DNA of 64,000 nt, from assembly GCA_014379625.1 (NCBI GenBank), contig JACMLJ010000028.1, forward strand, positions 1-64,000. The letters are read 5' to 3'. The DNA is from Ferruginibacter sp. GTDB lineage: Bacteria > Bacteroidota > Bacteroidia > Chitinophagales > Chitinophagaceae. The notes under the pieces were generated by a model. That model searched no databases, was not told where the DNA came from, and saw only the letters and a list, made by a program, of their open reading frames with translations. The position numbers were made by a program, and so were the translations under genes. Below are positions 53,765-63,225 of this stretch, piece by piece; position 1 is the stretch's first letter, and each line of letters starts with the position of its first letter.

Positions 53765-54328
53765 TCACTGGTTCCCTTTTGTCAGTCCTAAAAGGGTAGG
53801 CAAACCATCCAGGCTTTTTAAATTATTGTCCTTTACATATTCTTCCAGGCCTTCTTTACCTTTTTTTTCGGCCCATTCAAAATGAATTTTTCTTTCTCCT
53901 TCGTAAGTATACAAGGGTACGCCAAATCCACAGGAAGTTTGTATTTTACTGATCTCCGCAACTATTATTTGACGGGTACTCGGGTGTATAACAAAATAGG
54001 GTGCATACGTTTCCCATTCTTTGCTTCCGGGTAGTACAGTAAATCCCTTTCCATACAGCCGTAAAATATTGGGTGACCCTTCAAAAGAACAGAACATAAA
54101 AGTAATGCGCCCGTTTTCGAGTGTATGGGCAGATGTTTCGTTGCCACTGCTGATCAGATCCATATAAGCACACCTGGAGGCAGACAAAACCCGGAAACAA
54201 TCAAGTCCTTTGGGTGAAAGATTGATATGCCCTTCACCGCTTAAAGGGGCGGTGCTTACAAAAAACAGGTGTTGTTTTTCAATAAATTCCTGGTGCGACA
54301 GCGATATTGAGTCATGAAATTTTCCCAT
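53765..54328 (-). CDS. Pyridoxamine 5'-phosphate oxidase-family (split-barrel) protein
   Basis: The 187-residue protein fits the PPOX-like split-barrel FMN-binding family: HLFFVSTAPLSGEGHINLSPKG with the N-S-PKG motif, RCAYMDLISSGNETSAH, GRITFMFCSFEGSPNILRLYG, and the C-terminal CGFGVPLYTYEGER. This branch is usually described as a pyridoxamine 5'-phosphate oxidase family protein, but lacks the residues of true PdxH, so it is more likely a flavin or haem-related reductase of unknown substrate. The ATG at 54328 gives a compact N-terminus. It is monocistronic as far as can be seen. Confidence 0.85.
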   Translation of the reverse strand: MGKFHDSISLSHQEFIEKQHLFFVSTAPLSGEGHINLSPKGLDCFRVLSASRCAYMDLISSGNETSAHTLENGRITFMFCSFEGSPNILRLYGKGFTVLPGSKEWETYAPYFVIHPSTRQIIVAEISKIQTSCGFGVPLYTYEGERKIHFEWAEKKGKEGLEEYVKDNNLKSLDGLPTLLGLTKGNQ

Positions 54329-54577
54329 AGCTGATCAGGGAGTTAACGGTTTAAAAAAGAAAGATAATTATTTTTTATGGAAACAGCCAGGCGCTTTACA
54401 AGGGGTGCATTTCAAATTGTCGCACAAAACACGGGGTTTCCAACCCTGGCGAAGGTTTTTCAAGTTCGCTAACTTACAATGGTGGGCAAACCTGAACAAC
54501 AATTTGCGATGCACCCGGTTATTTGGAATTAATATTTTGATTATTTTTAGTTGGCAATCATTAACCCACTCCCATTT

Positions 54578-55081
54578 ATGAACAATACTAAAGCACTAAC
54601 CAGGCAGCCTGCGATACGAGGTGTAATCCCTGCAATTTTAAAAGCAGGCTTGCTGGCCGGCAGCCTTGATATTCTTGTTGCATTGATCCAGTATAATATG
54701 AAAACCGGCAAAAATGTGCTGATCGTTTTGAAATTTATCGCAAGTGCAGTGTATGGTAAAGATGCGATGAGAGCAGGTAATGCTATGGCGGCCATTGGAC
54801 TGGGCTTCCACTTTATAATAGCTTTTGGGTGGACGATATTATTCTTCCTGCTCTATCCAATCATTCCATTAATGGCAAAAAATAAAGTGATAACGGGGGT
54901 TTTGTATGGTGTTTTTATTTGGCTGGTAATGAACCTGGTAGTATTACCTATGACGAATGTTCCAAAATCCCCTATTAATATTGCTTCGGCAATTACAGGA
55001 ATGGTGATCCTCGTATGTGCTGTTGGCCTGCCCGTCTCAATAATCGCAAAAAAATATTATTCAAAGCAGGATAAGCATTAA
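54578..55081 (+). CDS. Four-helix membrane protein, YagU/DUF1440-like
   Basis: The 167-residue protein has four hydrophobic segments at about residues 18-38, 75-98, 105-128 and 138-158, with AGLLAGSLDILVALIQY, LGFHFIIAFGWTILFFLLYP and GVLYGVFIWLVMNLVVLP. The AGxxAG start, the H-F in the second span and the conserved loops resemble the YagU/DUF1440 inner-membrane family. The role of these proteins in most bacteria is unknown. The ATG at 54578 was preferred over TTG at 54551. It is flanked by unrelated genes. Confidence 0.55.
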   Translation: MNNTKALTRQPAIRGVIPAILKAGLLAGSLDILVALIQYNMKTGKNVLIVLKFIASAVYGKDAMRAGNAMAAIGLGFHFIIAFGWTILFFLLYPIIPLMAKNKVITGVLYGVFIWLVMNLVVLPMTNVPKSPINIASAITGMVILVCAVGLPVSIIAKKYYSKQDKH

Positions 55082-55435
55082 CCGCCTGTTGATGGAAGCT
55101 GTATTGGTAAAGGGGATAACCTGCATTAATCCGGAACCTTTAAATTAATTCCGCTTTAGAAGTTAGCAAAAAAAATAGGATGCATTCATTTGCAGAAATA
55201 ATTGTTAAAGGAAATTGGTTAACTTACAGGATATAAAACTTTCCCGGGTTATTTATTGATTGTTTATTTCCGGATTTTTTCCACTTGCCATTATTTAGTT
55301 TGAACAATAATTCTGTGAACGGGTTATTATAATGATCCCCGGAATCGAGGGGTGAATCATTGTTGGTATTAAATTAATGGGAAAAATCGAAATGTAACAA
55401 TCCGCAGAATTCCTGGTATTTAAAGAAGATCGTTC
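55082..55435. other. Intergenic region upstream of the rhomboid gene
   Basis: About 354 nt, AT-rich, without a supported gene. TTAGTTTG near 55296 is close to, but not an exact match of, the TAnnTTTG element. No terminator after the membrane protein gene was seen. Confidence 0.4.
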
Positions 55436-56281
55436 ATGACAGAAGTAGGAATAACAACCCTCATAATAATCCTTGCAAATGTGTTTTGCTCATTGCAGGG
55501 GCTAAATGATCCGCTTATATTTAAGCGCTATAATTTTGAAATTGATAAGATCCTTTTACAAAAGGACTATAAACGCCTGGTGATTTCGGGCTTTTTTCAT
55601 GTTAGCTGGGTTCACCTCATTTTAAATATGGCATCCCTCTGTTTCTTTAGCGGGGGACTGGAATTGCATTTGGGAGGTGTTAAATACCTCGTAATCTATT
55701 TTGCAAGCCTGTTGGGTGGAAACCTGTTTTCCCTGTTTATTCACCGGAACCATGGTGATTACAACGCATTGGGCGCTTCAGGTGCAGTTACCGGGATCAT
55801 ATTTGCCACCATCGCATTATACCCGGGATTTGCAATAGGCTTTTTTGGAATACATTTACCAATACCCGGATGGTTCTATGGATTCCTCTATGTTTTATTT
55901 TCAATTTATGGTATAAAATCCAAAGACAATAATATCGGGCATGACGGACATTTGGCGGGTGGGGTAACCGGAATTGTTATGGCGGTTTTACTGGAACCCG
56001 CCGCGCTTGCCAATAATTATCTGGCCATACTTGCCATCACCATACCTTCTTTGTTTTTTATATTCATCATTGTTACAAAACCCCGGTTTTTATTGATTGA
56101 AAATAGGTATTTTAAGGATCATAAAAAGAATTATAACATAGAACATATCCACCTTACTGAAAACCTGGATCACCAGCAGGAAATTGATTTGATATTGGAA
56201 AAAATTCACCAGAATGGAATCGCAAGCCTGTCAAATCTTGAAAAAGAAAAACTTGATTATTATTCAAAAATTTTACGGTAG
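55436..56281 (+). CDS. Rhomboid-family intramembrane serine protease
   Basis: The 281-residue protein has six membrane spans in about residues 5-215 and the rhomboid catalytic dyad: Ser115 in NALGASGAVTG and His172 in GHDGHLAGGVTG. The loop-1 pattern (SWVHLILNMASLCFFSGGLE) with its H..N also fits. Rhomboids cut single-pass membrane proteins inside the membrane. The C-terminal 65 residues are cytosolic and charged, with an acidic coiled stretch (HQQEIDLILEKIHQNGI) like the C-tail found in many Bacteroidota rhomboids. The substrate cannot be inferred. The gene is monocistronic by spacing. Confidence 0.92.
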   Translation: MTEVGITTLIIILANVFCSLQGLNDPLIFKRYNFEIDKILLQKDYKRLVISGFFHVSWVHLILNMASLCFFSGGLELHLGGVKYLVIYFASLLGGNLFSLFIHRNHGDYNALGASGAVTGIIFATIALYPGFAIGFFGIHLPIPGWFYGFLYVLFSIYGIKSKDNNIGHDGHLAGGVTGIVMAVLLEPAALANNYLAILAITIPSLFFIFIIVTKPRFLLIENRYFKDHKKNYNIEHIHLTENLDHQQEIDLILEKIHQNGIASLSNLEKEKLDYYSKILR

Positions 56282-56504
56282 ATGGTTGCCAGGCTTTTTT
56301 GCTTCAGGGGATAAGATAGTACCATATTACTTTGGTTAATATCAAAATGTGAAAGCTCACTTTTTCCCCATTGCGTAGCATAACTCCTTTTGTCTATAGA
56401 AATATTTACACGAAAAACAAAGCCGGACCCTTTGAGTACACAATTTAATTTTTAGCACTTTCAACCCCAGGTAATAAAAACCGGTAAAATTTTGCATCAT
56501 TTGG

Positions 56505-57653
56505 TTACCCGATTCTTAGCTTGCCCGCTAATATAGTAGTCGCCAGGCCAATTAATGCAATAACCGTAAATGACCAGCGCAAATTAAATGCTCCTGCAAT
56601 AAATCCAATCATCGGCGGTCCTACTAAAAATCCGAGAAAACCAATAGTGGAAACCGCTGCCAATGCAACTCCCGGCAGCATCGTCTTTGATTTTCCCGCA
56701 AGTCCGTATATCAGGGGCACTACTGATGAAACACCCAGGCCAACTAATAAAAAACCAATAGTGGCGGGTATAATATACGGAAAAATAACAGCGGTCAGTA
56801 AGCCCGTGGTAATGATAATGCCACTCAATTGCAGCATTGTTTTTACGCCGGATTTTGTAACCAGCCAATCTGCTATAAAACGCCCTGCCGCCATACTGCT
56901 CATAAACGCAACATAGCCAAGGGTGGTATAGGATGCAGGCACTTTAACCACTTTCTGGAAGTACACACCGCTCCAGTCAAACATGGTACCTTCGCAAACT
57001 AAGCAACCGAACGCGATCAATCCAAGTTTGAGAATGGAAGCATCGGGTTTGGCAAAAACCGGTTGCCGGTTGTTGCCGTTGTTATGTGGTAAAGTATATT
57101 TAAATGAAATAAAAACCAATAAAAAAGCGGTAGCACAAATAATACAAAAATGTATGAATGGGGAGAGATGAACGGCAACCATTAAAGTACCTGTGGCTGC
57201 GCCGGTAAAACCCGCAAGGCTCCATAATCCATGAAAGGAAGCCATGATGGAACGGCCATACAGGGCCTCTACGCCCACAGCCTGCGTGTTAACGGATATA
57301 TTGAAAAGGTTACCCCAAAAGCCAAACACAAACAGCACGGCGGATAGTAACCATGCAGTGGGCGCCAACCCCAAAAGTATTAAAGTAAGCGGGTAAAATA
57401 ATGCGGTAATGATCACTATCCTGCTGCTTCCGAAACGGGTAACCACATAGCCCGAAACCGGCATACTGATCATTAAGCCTAACGGTAATGCAAACAATAC
57501 CCCTCCCAGTCCGGCATCACTTAATTGTAGTGTTGTTTTAATATCGGGGATGCGGCTGGCCCAGGATGCAAATGTAAAACCGGCTATAAAAAAGAAGGTA
57601 CTCACCGAAATACGATGGGCCCTGTTACGGGTTATTGAAATGCTTAAAAGCAT
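56505..57653 (-). CDS. MFS transporter (YbjJ-like)
   Basis: The 382-residue protein has about 12 membrane spans and MFS signatures: FFFIAGFTFASWASRIPDIK at the N-terminus, LGGVLFALPLGLMISMPVSG, RFGSSRIVI and a second-half GRFIADWLVTKSG (motif A-like). The start ASWASRIPDIK and LGLAPTAWLL pattern is typical of the YbjJ/FucP-related branch described as putative drug or sugar exporters. The substrate is unknown. It ends with the short C-terminus AGKLRIG. It lies downstream of dnaG on the same strand with 82 nt between. Confidence 0.88.
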   Translation of the reverse strand: MLLSISITRNRAHRISVSTFFFIAGFTFASWASRIPDIKTTLQLSDAGLGGVLFALPLGLMISMPVSGYVVTRFGSSRIVIITALFYPLTLILLGLAPTAWLLSAVLFVFGFWGNLFNISVNTQAVGVEALYGRSIMASFHGLWSLAGFTGAATGTLMVAVHLSPFIHFCIICATAFLLVFISFKYTLPHNNGNNRQPVFAKPDASILKLGLIAFGCLVCEGTMFDWSGVYFQKVVKVPASYTTLGYVAFMSSMAAGRFIADWLVTKSGVKTMLQLSGIIITTGLLTAVIFPYIIPATIGFLLVGLGVSSVVPLIYGLAGKSKTMLPGVALAAVSTIGFLGFLVGPPMIGFIAGAFNLRWSFTVIALIGLATTILAGKLRIG

Positions 57654-57735
57654 AGTTTCGTTGTTTATTTATTTTATAAGCAACACAACAATTCACGGGG
57701 CGGCATATAAAATTCAGCTCAAATTGCCATAAATG

Positions 57736-59679
57736 CTACCTGAATATAACCGTGCCCAGCTTCCTCGTAAGATCGATCTCCATTTGTTTTAAATGCTGGT
57801 GTATTTGCAGCAATACCATCTGCTCTTCTGAAGACTGCGTTTTTTCAAGGTCACGCTGGTTTTCATATATCAGCCTTTTTATTTTTCTTAATTTAAGATA
57901 GTTTAATGTGCTGAAAACTTCTTCTTTGTAGAGGTCTTCACGGCTTTCAATTTTGCCTTCATATACATCCTTCCAGTTGGGGCTTATTTCATAATTATAA
58001 TCCATTACCGCCATTGCCAGGCTGCGCATAATATTATCTTCATGATACAAAAATGTTTTGGCCGTAGGTTCCAGTCCTTCATCATACCATGTTTTATAAA
58101 TTTTTAGCAAAGCAATCAGGTTTTTATTGTCAATCAGCTCTTCTAACTGGTTCACTTCAATTTCCGTAAATACATGATCGGCCACCCGCTGTTCTCCGTT
58201 CCAGGGTTTCAGGCCAAATTCCAGCAAACTTCTTACCATGGCCCTTTCATGGGGTTCATCTTTGTTAAGCAGGGCTGCGGCATCGTCTTCTATTTCAACA
58301 GGTTGCCTGTTTTCAGTTAGCTGGTTGCCGGCCACTTCCCGGTTAACCCTCGTCTCTTCCTTGGTGATCTTTTCCCTGATAAATTTATTCACCAGGGCAT
58401 GCAGGCCACTTTCTTCAATTTTCAGCAGTTCGGCGCATTGCTTTATATAATCCTGCTGTTTGGTAAAATCTTCCGCCTTATTTATTTTTGAAATAGTTTC
58501 CGCCACCTGGTTTACTACGGCTGATTTTTTATTGCTATCCGTACCGGCATCCTGCAACATAACACCCAACTGAAAAAGAATAAAATCTTTTTTATTCTCA
58601 GCTATAAATTGAGTGAACGCTGCGGGCCCCACTTTGTTTACATAACTATCAGGGTCTTCCCTGTCGGGTATCAGCACTAATTTTACGTTCAGGCTTTCTT
58701 CCAGCGCAAGGTCAAGCCCACGCAATGCCGCTTTAATACCTGCACTGTCGCCATCGTAAATGATGGTGAGGTTATTGGTGTATTTTTTTACCAGTCTTAA
58801 TTGATCCGGTGTAAGGGAAGTCCCCCCACTTGCCACCACATTTTCAATACCCGCCTGGTGCAGGGATACCACATCGGTATAACCTTCCACCAATAAACAT
58901 TCATCCGCCTTATCAATCGCCATGCGGGCAAAATAGCTGCCATATAAGATTTTACTCTTTACATAAATTTCATTTTCGGGTGTGTTAATGTATTTGGGCG
59001 CTTTGTCGTTGGTTTTTAAAATACGTGCGCCAAAGCCCAGCACTTTACCGCTTTGATTGTGTACAGGGAAGATGATCCTGCCACGGTAATTATCAACGGG
59101 GCGCTCATCACGCACTGCCACTAACCCGCTTTTTTGTAGCAGTTCAATATTGTATTGCGCATTAATGGCTGCTTTGGCGAAGCTATCCCTTGCCTCCGGG
59201 TTAAAACCTATCTGGAATTTTTTTATAACCTCTTCCCTAAACCCCCTTTCCTTCAGATAACTTAACCCGATATCCCGTCCTTCTTCGGAATTGAATAAAT
59301 GATCACTGAAAAATTTTTGTGCAAATCCGTTGATGATGTATAAACTGTCGGCGCTTAGTTGCTGTAATTTTTGTTCCGGTGTGGTTTCTGTTTCCTCAAT
59401 TTCTACATTGTACTTCTGCGCCAGCCAGCGAAGGGCTTCAACATAACTGTATTTTTCATGCTCCATCAAAAAGCCGATGCTGTTGCCACTTCGCCCGCAG
59501 CCAAAACACTTATATATTTCCTTAGCCGGGGATACCGTAAAGGAAGGGGATTTTTCGTTGTGGAACGGGCAAAGGCCGAGGTAATTGGTACCTCTTTTTT
59601 TTAATTTAATAAAGGAGCCTATAATTTCAACAATATCGATCCGGCTTAAAATCTGTTGTATGGTGTTTTGTGATATCAA
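57736..59679 (-). CDS. dnaG: DNA primase
   Basis: The 647-residue protein has the DnaG order. The N-terminal zinc-binding domain carries YLGLCPFHNEKSPSFTV and IYKCFGCGRSGN. The RNA polymerase core contains DNYRGRIIFPVHNQSGKVLGF, and its TOPRIM domain holds CLLVEGYTDVVSLHQAG with the catalytic Glu, TIIYDGDSAGIKAALRG, and DREDPDSYV. A helical C-terminal helicase-interaction domain follows from about residue 440 (ERAMVRSLLEFGL). It makes RNA primers for DNA replication, and the length matches other Bacteroidota primases. It is transcribed ahead of the MFS gene. Confidence 0.96.
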   Translation of the reverse strand: MISQNTIQQILSRIDIVEIIGSFIKLKKRGTNYLGLCPFHNEKSPSFTVSPAKEIYKCFGCGRSGNSIGFLMEHEKYSYVEALRWLAQKYNVEIEETETTPEQKLQQLSADSLYIINGFAQKFFSDHLFNSEEGRDIGLSYLKERGFREEVIKKFQIGFNPEARDSFAKAAINAQYNIELLQKSGLVAVRDERPVDNYRGRIIFPVHNQSGKVLGFGARILKTNDKAPKYINTPENEIYVKSKILYGSYFARMAIDKADECLLVEGYTDVVSLHQAGIENVVASGGTSLTPDQLRLVKKYTNNLTIIYDGDSAGIKAALRGLDLALEESLNVKLVLIPDREDPDSYVNKVGPAAFTQFIAENKKDFILFQLGVMLQDAGTDSNKKSAVVNQVAETISKINKAEDFTKQQDYIKQCAELLKIEESGLHALVNKFIREKITKEETRVNREVAGNQLTENRQPVEIEDDAAALLNKDEPHERAMVRSLLEFGLKPWNGEQRVADHVFTEIEVNQLEELIDNKNLIALLKIYKTWYDEGLEPTAKTFLYHEDNIMRSLAMAVMDYNYEISPNWKDVYEGKIESREDLYKEEVFSTLNYLKLRKIKRLIYENQRDLEKTQSSEEQMVLLQIHQHLKQMEIDLTRKLGTVIFR

Positions 59680-59869
59680 TACAAAAAAAATTTAAATCTG
59701 TTTGAGCAAAAGTAACATAAGAAACAGGCCATAGGGTATCCTCTTTTAATTTTTTATGGAAGGGGAATGATTTTTTTGGTCAATTGTGGCATGGTTTATG
59801 AAATTTTGGGTTGAATTTTATCCTAATTAGTTACAAACTAATACCTTTAACAACTAAAAATTTACATAA

Positions 59870-61138
59870 ATGACAAAGTTTTTCTTTTTAGTAGCGTTTA
59901 GCCTGCTGGTAACCGCTACTTATGCACAGGATATACAGGAAGTGAAAAAATACGCGTTGCTGGGACAGATAACTAAAGCCAAAGAGGCAGTAGATAAATT
60001 TCTGGAAGTGCCAAAAAATGCCCAAAAAGCGGAGGGATGGTATTACAAAGGTTATATTTATAACCAGCTTTCAAAAGATTCTACCAAGCCACTCGCTCAA
60101 AATGCGGCATTAAAAACCACCGCTTTTGAATCAATCAAAAAATACCGCGAATTAGATCCTAAAGCAGTATTACTTGCGGAGCAAAATAATTCAACTTTAT
60201 ATGATCTGTATGTAGGGTTTTACTCCGATCTCGGCGTTAAAGCATATGTAGCTAAAGATCCTGCTGCTGCCTTTGAAAATTTCAAAAAGGGTTTGGAAGT
60301 ACATGATTATATACAAGTGAATAACTTGGTTGGCAATAACGGGTATAAATTTTCAGCGATAGATACTATGTTGACCCTGTATTCCGCCATTGCTGCTACC
60401 GAGGCCAAGCAACCGGAGAACGCTATCATTTTTTATAAAAAAATTGTGGATGCGGATATTGCCGATCCCCAGTTTATTGATGCCTACCAGGTGTTGGCAG
60501 AACGTTATAAAACAGCAAAGGATAAAGAAGCCTTCGCCGCTATTATTGCAAAAGGTAAAAAATTATACCCTGCTAATAATGAATACTGGACGGCAATGGA
60601 AATTGAAGAAGCCACTGATGGAGTTGGAAAGCCGGAGATCTTTACAAAGTACGAAGAGTTAATGGTGAAAAACCCTGGAAATTATACCTTGCCCTACAAC
60701 TATGGCGTTGAATTATACCGCTACATTTATTCTGATTCTGTGAAAAAAGTGGATTTAACAGAATATAAAAATAAATTGCCTGAAGTATTGAAAAAAGCAA
60801 TCGACATCAAATCTACCAGCGAGGCCAATTTTTTACTGGCCAATTTTCTATATAATAATTCCATTGATATTTCTGAAGATGCCAGGAAAATGAAAGCCGT
60901 TAAACCGGATGAAGTTAAAAAGAAAAAAGAGATACAGGCGCTTTCCGAAGCTGCGATGAACCAGGCTATTCCTTATGCCGAAGCAGTAGTTACTTTATTT
61001 TCGGGTATCGCCAAGCCAAAAGGTTCGGAGAAAGTTAATTACAAACAATCATTGGTAATTTTGAAGAATATTTATGAGGTGAAGAAGGATGTGGCTAAGG
61101 CTGCCAGCTACGACAAATTGATCAAAGAGACAGAATAA
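59870..61138 (+). CDS. Secreted tetratricopeptide-repeat-like protein
   Basis: The 422-residue protein has a signal peptide (MTKFFFLVAFSLLVTATYA, about 1-19). The remainder is all helical with TPR-like pairs (YALLGQITKAKEAVDKFLEVP, WYYKGYIYNQLSKDS, AFENFKKGLEVHDYIQ, AIIFYKKIVDADIADPQF, YPANNEYWTAM). The last part has a lysine-rich helix (KKKKEIQ region, VKKDVAKAASYDKLIKE). Such periplasmic repeat proteins often assist outer-membrane or secretion complexes, but no partner is evident here. It is well expressed-looking, with its own terminator at 61265 and no co-directional neighbour. Confidence 0.82.
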   Translation: MTKFFFLVAFSLLVTATYAQDIQEVKKYALLGQITKAKEAVDKFLEVPKNAQKAEGWYYKGYIYNQLSKDSTKPLAQNAALKTTAFESIKKYRELDPKAVLLAEQNNSTLYDLYVGFYSDLGVKAYVAKDPAAAFENFKKGLEVHDYIQVNNLVGNNGYKFSAIDTMLTLYSAIAATEAKQPENAIIFYKKIVDADIADPQFIDAYQVLAERYKTAKDKEAFAAIIAKGKKLYPANNEYWTAMEIEEATDGVGKPEIFTKYEELMVKNPGNYTLPYNYGVELYRYIYSDSVKKVDLTEYKNKLPEVLKKAIDIKSTSEANFLLANFLYNNSIDISEDARKMKAVKPDEVKKKKEIQALSEAAMNQAIPYAEAVVTLFSGIAKPKGSEKVNYKQSLVILKNIYEVKKDVAKAASYDKLIKETE

Positions 61139-61176
61139 ACCAGTGTTGTATTAACAGCATGATGACACATCGATTT

Positions 61177-61231
61177 GTGAATGGTCAATGGTAAATGGTG
61201 AATGGTGAAATATTGACCATTCACCATTCAC
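61177..61231 (+). repeat. GGTGAATGGT-type inverted repeat
   Basis: GTGAATGGTCAAT (61177-61189) is a perfect inverted partner of ATTGACCATTCAC (61212-61224), and GTGAATGGTGAA (61198-61209) is one of TTCACCATTCAC (61220-61231). So two alternative hairpins compete for the same right-hand sequence. The stretch is built of ATGGT(C/G)AAT-like units, a repeat type seen between genes in Bacteroidota. It lies in the 3' untranslated part of the TPR gene. Confidence 0.6.
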
Positions 61232-61264
61232 ACTTAACTTAACACAGGCACATTTTTTTTACTA

Positions 61265-61294
61265 ACAGCACACGGAGCGTGTGCTGTTTTTTTT
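61265..61294 (+). terminator. Intrinsic terminator after the TPR gene
   Basis: ACAGCACACG (61265-61274) pairs perfectly with CGTGTGCTGT (61278-61287) around a 3-nt loop, followed by an uninterrupted T run to 61294. The position suits the end of the gene stopping at 61138. Confidence 0.85.
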
Positions 61295-61365
61295 ATGCAC
61301 CCCTGCAACCGGCATATGAAAATCAACTGACAGGTTGTAAATACTACAGTGCGAAATGGCTTGGT

Positions 61366-63213
61366 TTATTTCATCAATTCAATCACCACCGTTTTATAAG
61401 ATCCAAGGGTGAATTCTTTCAACGCTTTTTTCTCTTTGGTAATTATGTCCATGTATTGGGTAAAGCCGGTAATTCTTTCTTTATATTTTTCAAATGAAAT
61501 GACCATGTCTTTTTTCGCGGTATTCATTGCCACCATTACCGTTTGCCCCGCATCATACCTGAAGTAAACATACACCCCGTCCTCCGGAACATATTGCATC
61601 ATTTTGCCCGTGGTAATCGCCGAAGACAGTTTACGGTAGTTGGCCAGGGCGTGTACATGGCGCCAGATTTCATGATCCTTTACGGTTCTTCCGCTCAGCT
61701 CAAATTTATTGGCCGTATCCCCGGGGAATCCACCGGGAAAATCCAGCCTTACATATCCATCACTGGGACTTGTCAGCCCGGTTGTGGCCAGTTCATCACC
61801 ATAATAAATTTGCGGTATACCCCTGCAGGTAAACAACCAACTTAAGGAGGATTTATATTTGTCCATATCCTCACCAATTACGGAATAAAACCTTGATATA
61901 TCATGATTGTCTAAAAAAATCACATTCCTCATAGGGTCTTTATATACAAAGTCCTGCGCCAGGGTGGTATACAGTTTATTCACCCCATCCGTCCAGCCAA
62001 AATCTTTTGTCATGGCATCTTGTATGCCCCATAAGGTTTGAAAATCTGTTGCCGCCTGCAAATTGCTTTTAAAAGGGATGCTGTAATTATTTTGCACAAA
62101 AAAGCTTTGATTGATTACACCGTGTACCCAGGTTTCGCCAAACAGGGTAAGTAAAGGATATTCATCCGTTAAAGCTTTGTTACAACGGTTCATAAATTCC
62201 AGGTCGTTGTAGGCATAAGTGTCAATCCTCCAGCCATCGATGCCAAATTCTTCTACCGTCCATATTGCATGCTGGATCAAAAAATCGGCTACATAGGGAT
62301 TATATTGATTAAGGTCGGGCATCTTTGCAGTAAACCAGCCATCCGCCATTTTTTTTCTTTCTACCGGGGCCGCATAGGGGTCAAACCACACCTGGTCTTT
62401 GTAGGTAGTGTTGGTGTAGGATGGCCACTGGTGCAGCCAGTCTTTCATGGGCGGGTCCTGTACGGTAAAATGATAAAGGCCAACATGATTATATACCGCA
62501 TCCTGTATAATTTTCATCCCTTTCGCATGGGTTGCCGCCACTAATTGATGGTATGCTTTTTCGCCCCCCAAACGCCGGTCAATTGTATAGTGGTCGGTAA
62601 ATGCATAGCCATGTTCTGTGCGGTCAGGCATATCATTTTCAATTACAGGGTTAAGCCATAATGTAGTTACCCCTAACTGCTGCAAATATTCAAGGTGGTT
62701 GGTGATGCCCTGTAAATCGCCGCCATGCCGGTTAAAAACAGTATCCCTGTTTAGCGACTGGTCCCTCATTCCCGCAATACGGTCGTTGGAGGGGTCGCCG
62801 TTGCTAAACCGGTCGGGCATAACCAGGTACATAAAATCACGGGAAGTGACCCCCTGCGCAAAATCCTTTCCCCGACCCGCCCGCTTAGCTTTTATTTCAA
62901 AATCAATGGTAACGGGGTTTTCTTTGTTAACTTTTATCTTTATTATACCCGGCCTTGCAGCGGCTGTTATTACCAGGTCAAGAAATACATAGTTTGGATT
63001 TTCGACTTTATTTATTTTGGTTAAAGTAACACCAGGATAAACAATATTAAATCCACCTGCAGCATTTGCAATCGCATCACCGTGTAGCATAACCTGTACC
63101 TTGTTCCATTTCATACCAGTCCACCAGTTGGATGGATAGCATTTATATTCATTTTGGGCAAATGAACAAACAGCGACCAGGAATAAGCAATTAACAATAA
63201 CTATCTTTTTCAT
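61366..63213 (-). CDS. GH13 alpha-amylase-family enzyme (neopullulanase/cyclomaltodextrinase type)
   Basis: The 615-residue protein, from ATG 63213, has a signal peptide (MKKIVIVNCLFLVAVCSFAQ). Its N-terminal Ig-like domain of the cyclomaltodextrinase type (WWTGMKWNKVQVMLHGD) precedes the GH13 TIM barrel. Conserved regions are visible: DAVYNHVG (region I), GWRIDTYAYND (region II, catalytic Asp), LFGETWVHG (region III, catalytic Glu) and FLDNHDISRF (region IV, Asp). The C-terminal beta domain ends ...GSYKTVVIELMK. It hydrolyses alpha-1,4 (perhaps alpha-1,6) links in starch-like maltodextrins, like SusA of Bacteroides. It is 12 nt downstream of the MFS gene on the same strand. Confidence 0.93.
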   Translation of the reverse strand: MKKIVIVNCLFLVAVCSFAQNEYKCYPSNWWTGMKWNKVQVMLHGDAIANAAGGFNIVYPGVTLTKINKVENPNYVFLDLVITAAARPGIIKIKVNKENPVTIDFEIKAKRAGRGKDFAQGVTSRDFMYLVMPDRFSNGDPSNDRIAGMRDQSLNRDTVFNRHGGDLQGITNHLEYLQQLGVTTLWLNPVIENDMPDRTEHGYAFTDHYTIDRRLGGEKAYHQLVAATHAKGMKIIQDAVYNHVGLYHFTVQDPPMKDWLHQWPSYTNTTYKDQVWFDPYAAPVERKKMADGWFTAKMPDLNQYNPYVADFLIQHAIWTVEEFGIDGWRIDTYAYNDLEFMNRCNKALTDEYPLLTLFGETWVHGVINQSFFVQNNYSIPFKSNLQAATDFQTLWGIQDAMTKDFGWTDGVNKLYTTLAQDFVYKDPMRNVIFLDNHDISRFYSVIGEDMDKYKSSLSWLFTCRGIPQIYYGDELATTGLTSPSDGYVRLDFPGGFPGDTANKFELSGRTVKDHEIWRHVHALANYRKLSSAITTGKMMQYVPEDGVYVYFRYDAGQTVMVAMNTAKKDMVISFEKYKERITGFTQYMDIITKEKKALKEFTLGSYKTVVIELMK

Positions 63214-63225
63214 AACCAATAAAAC

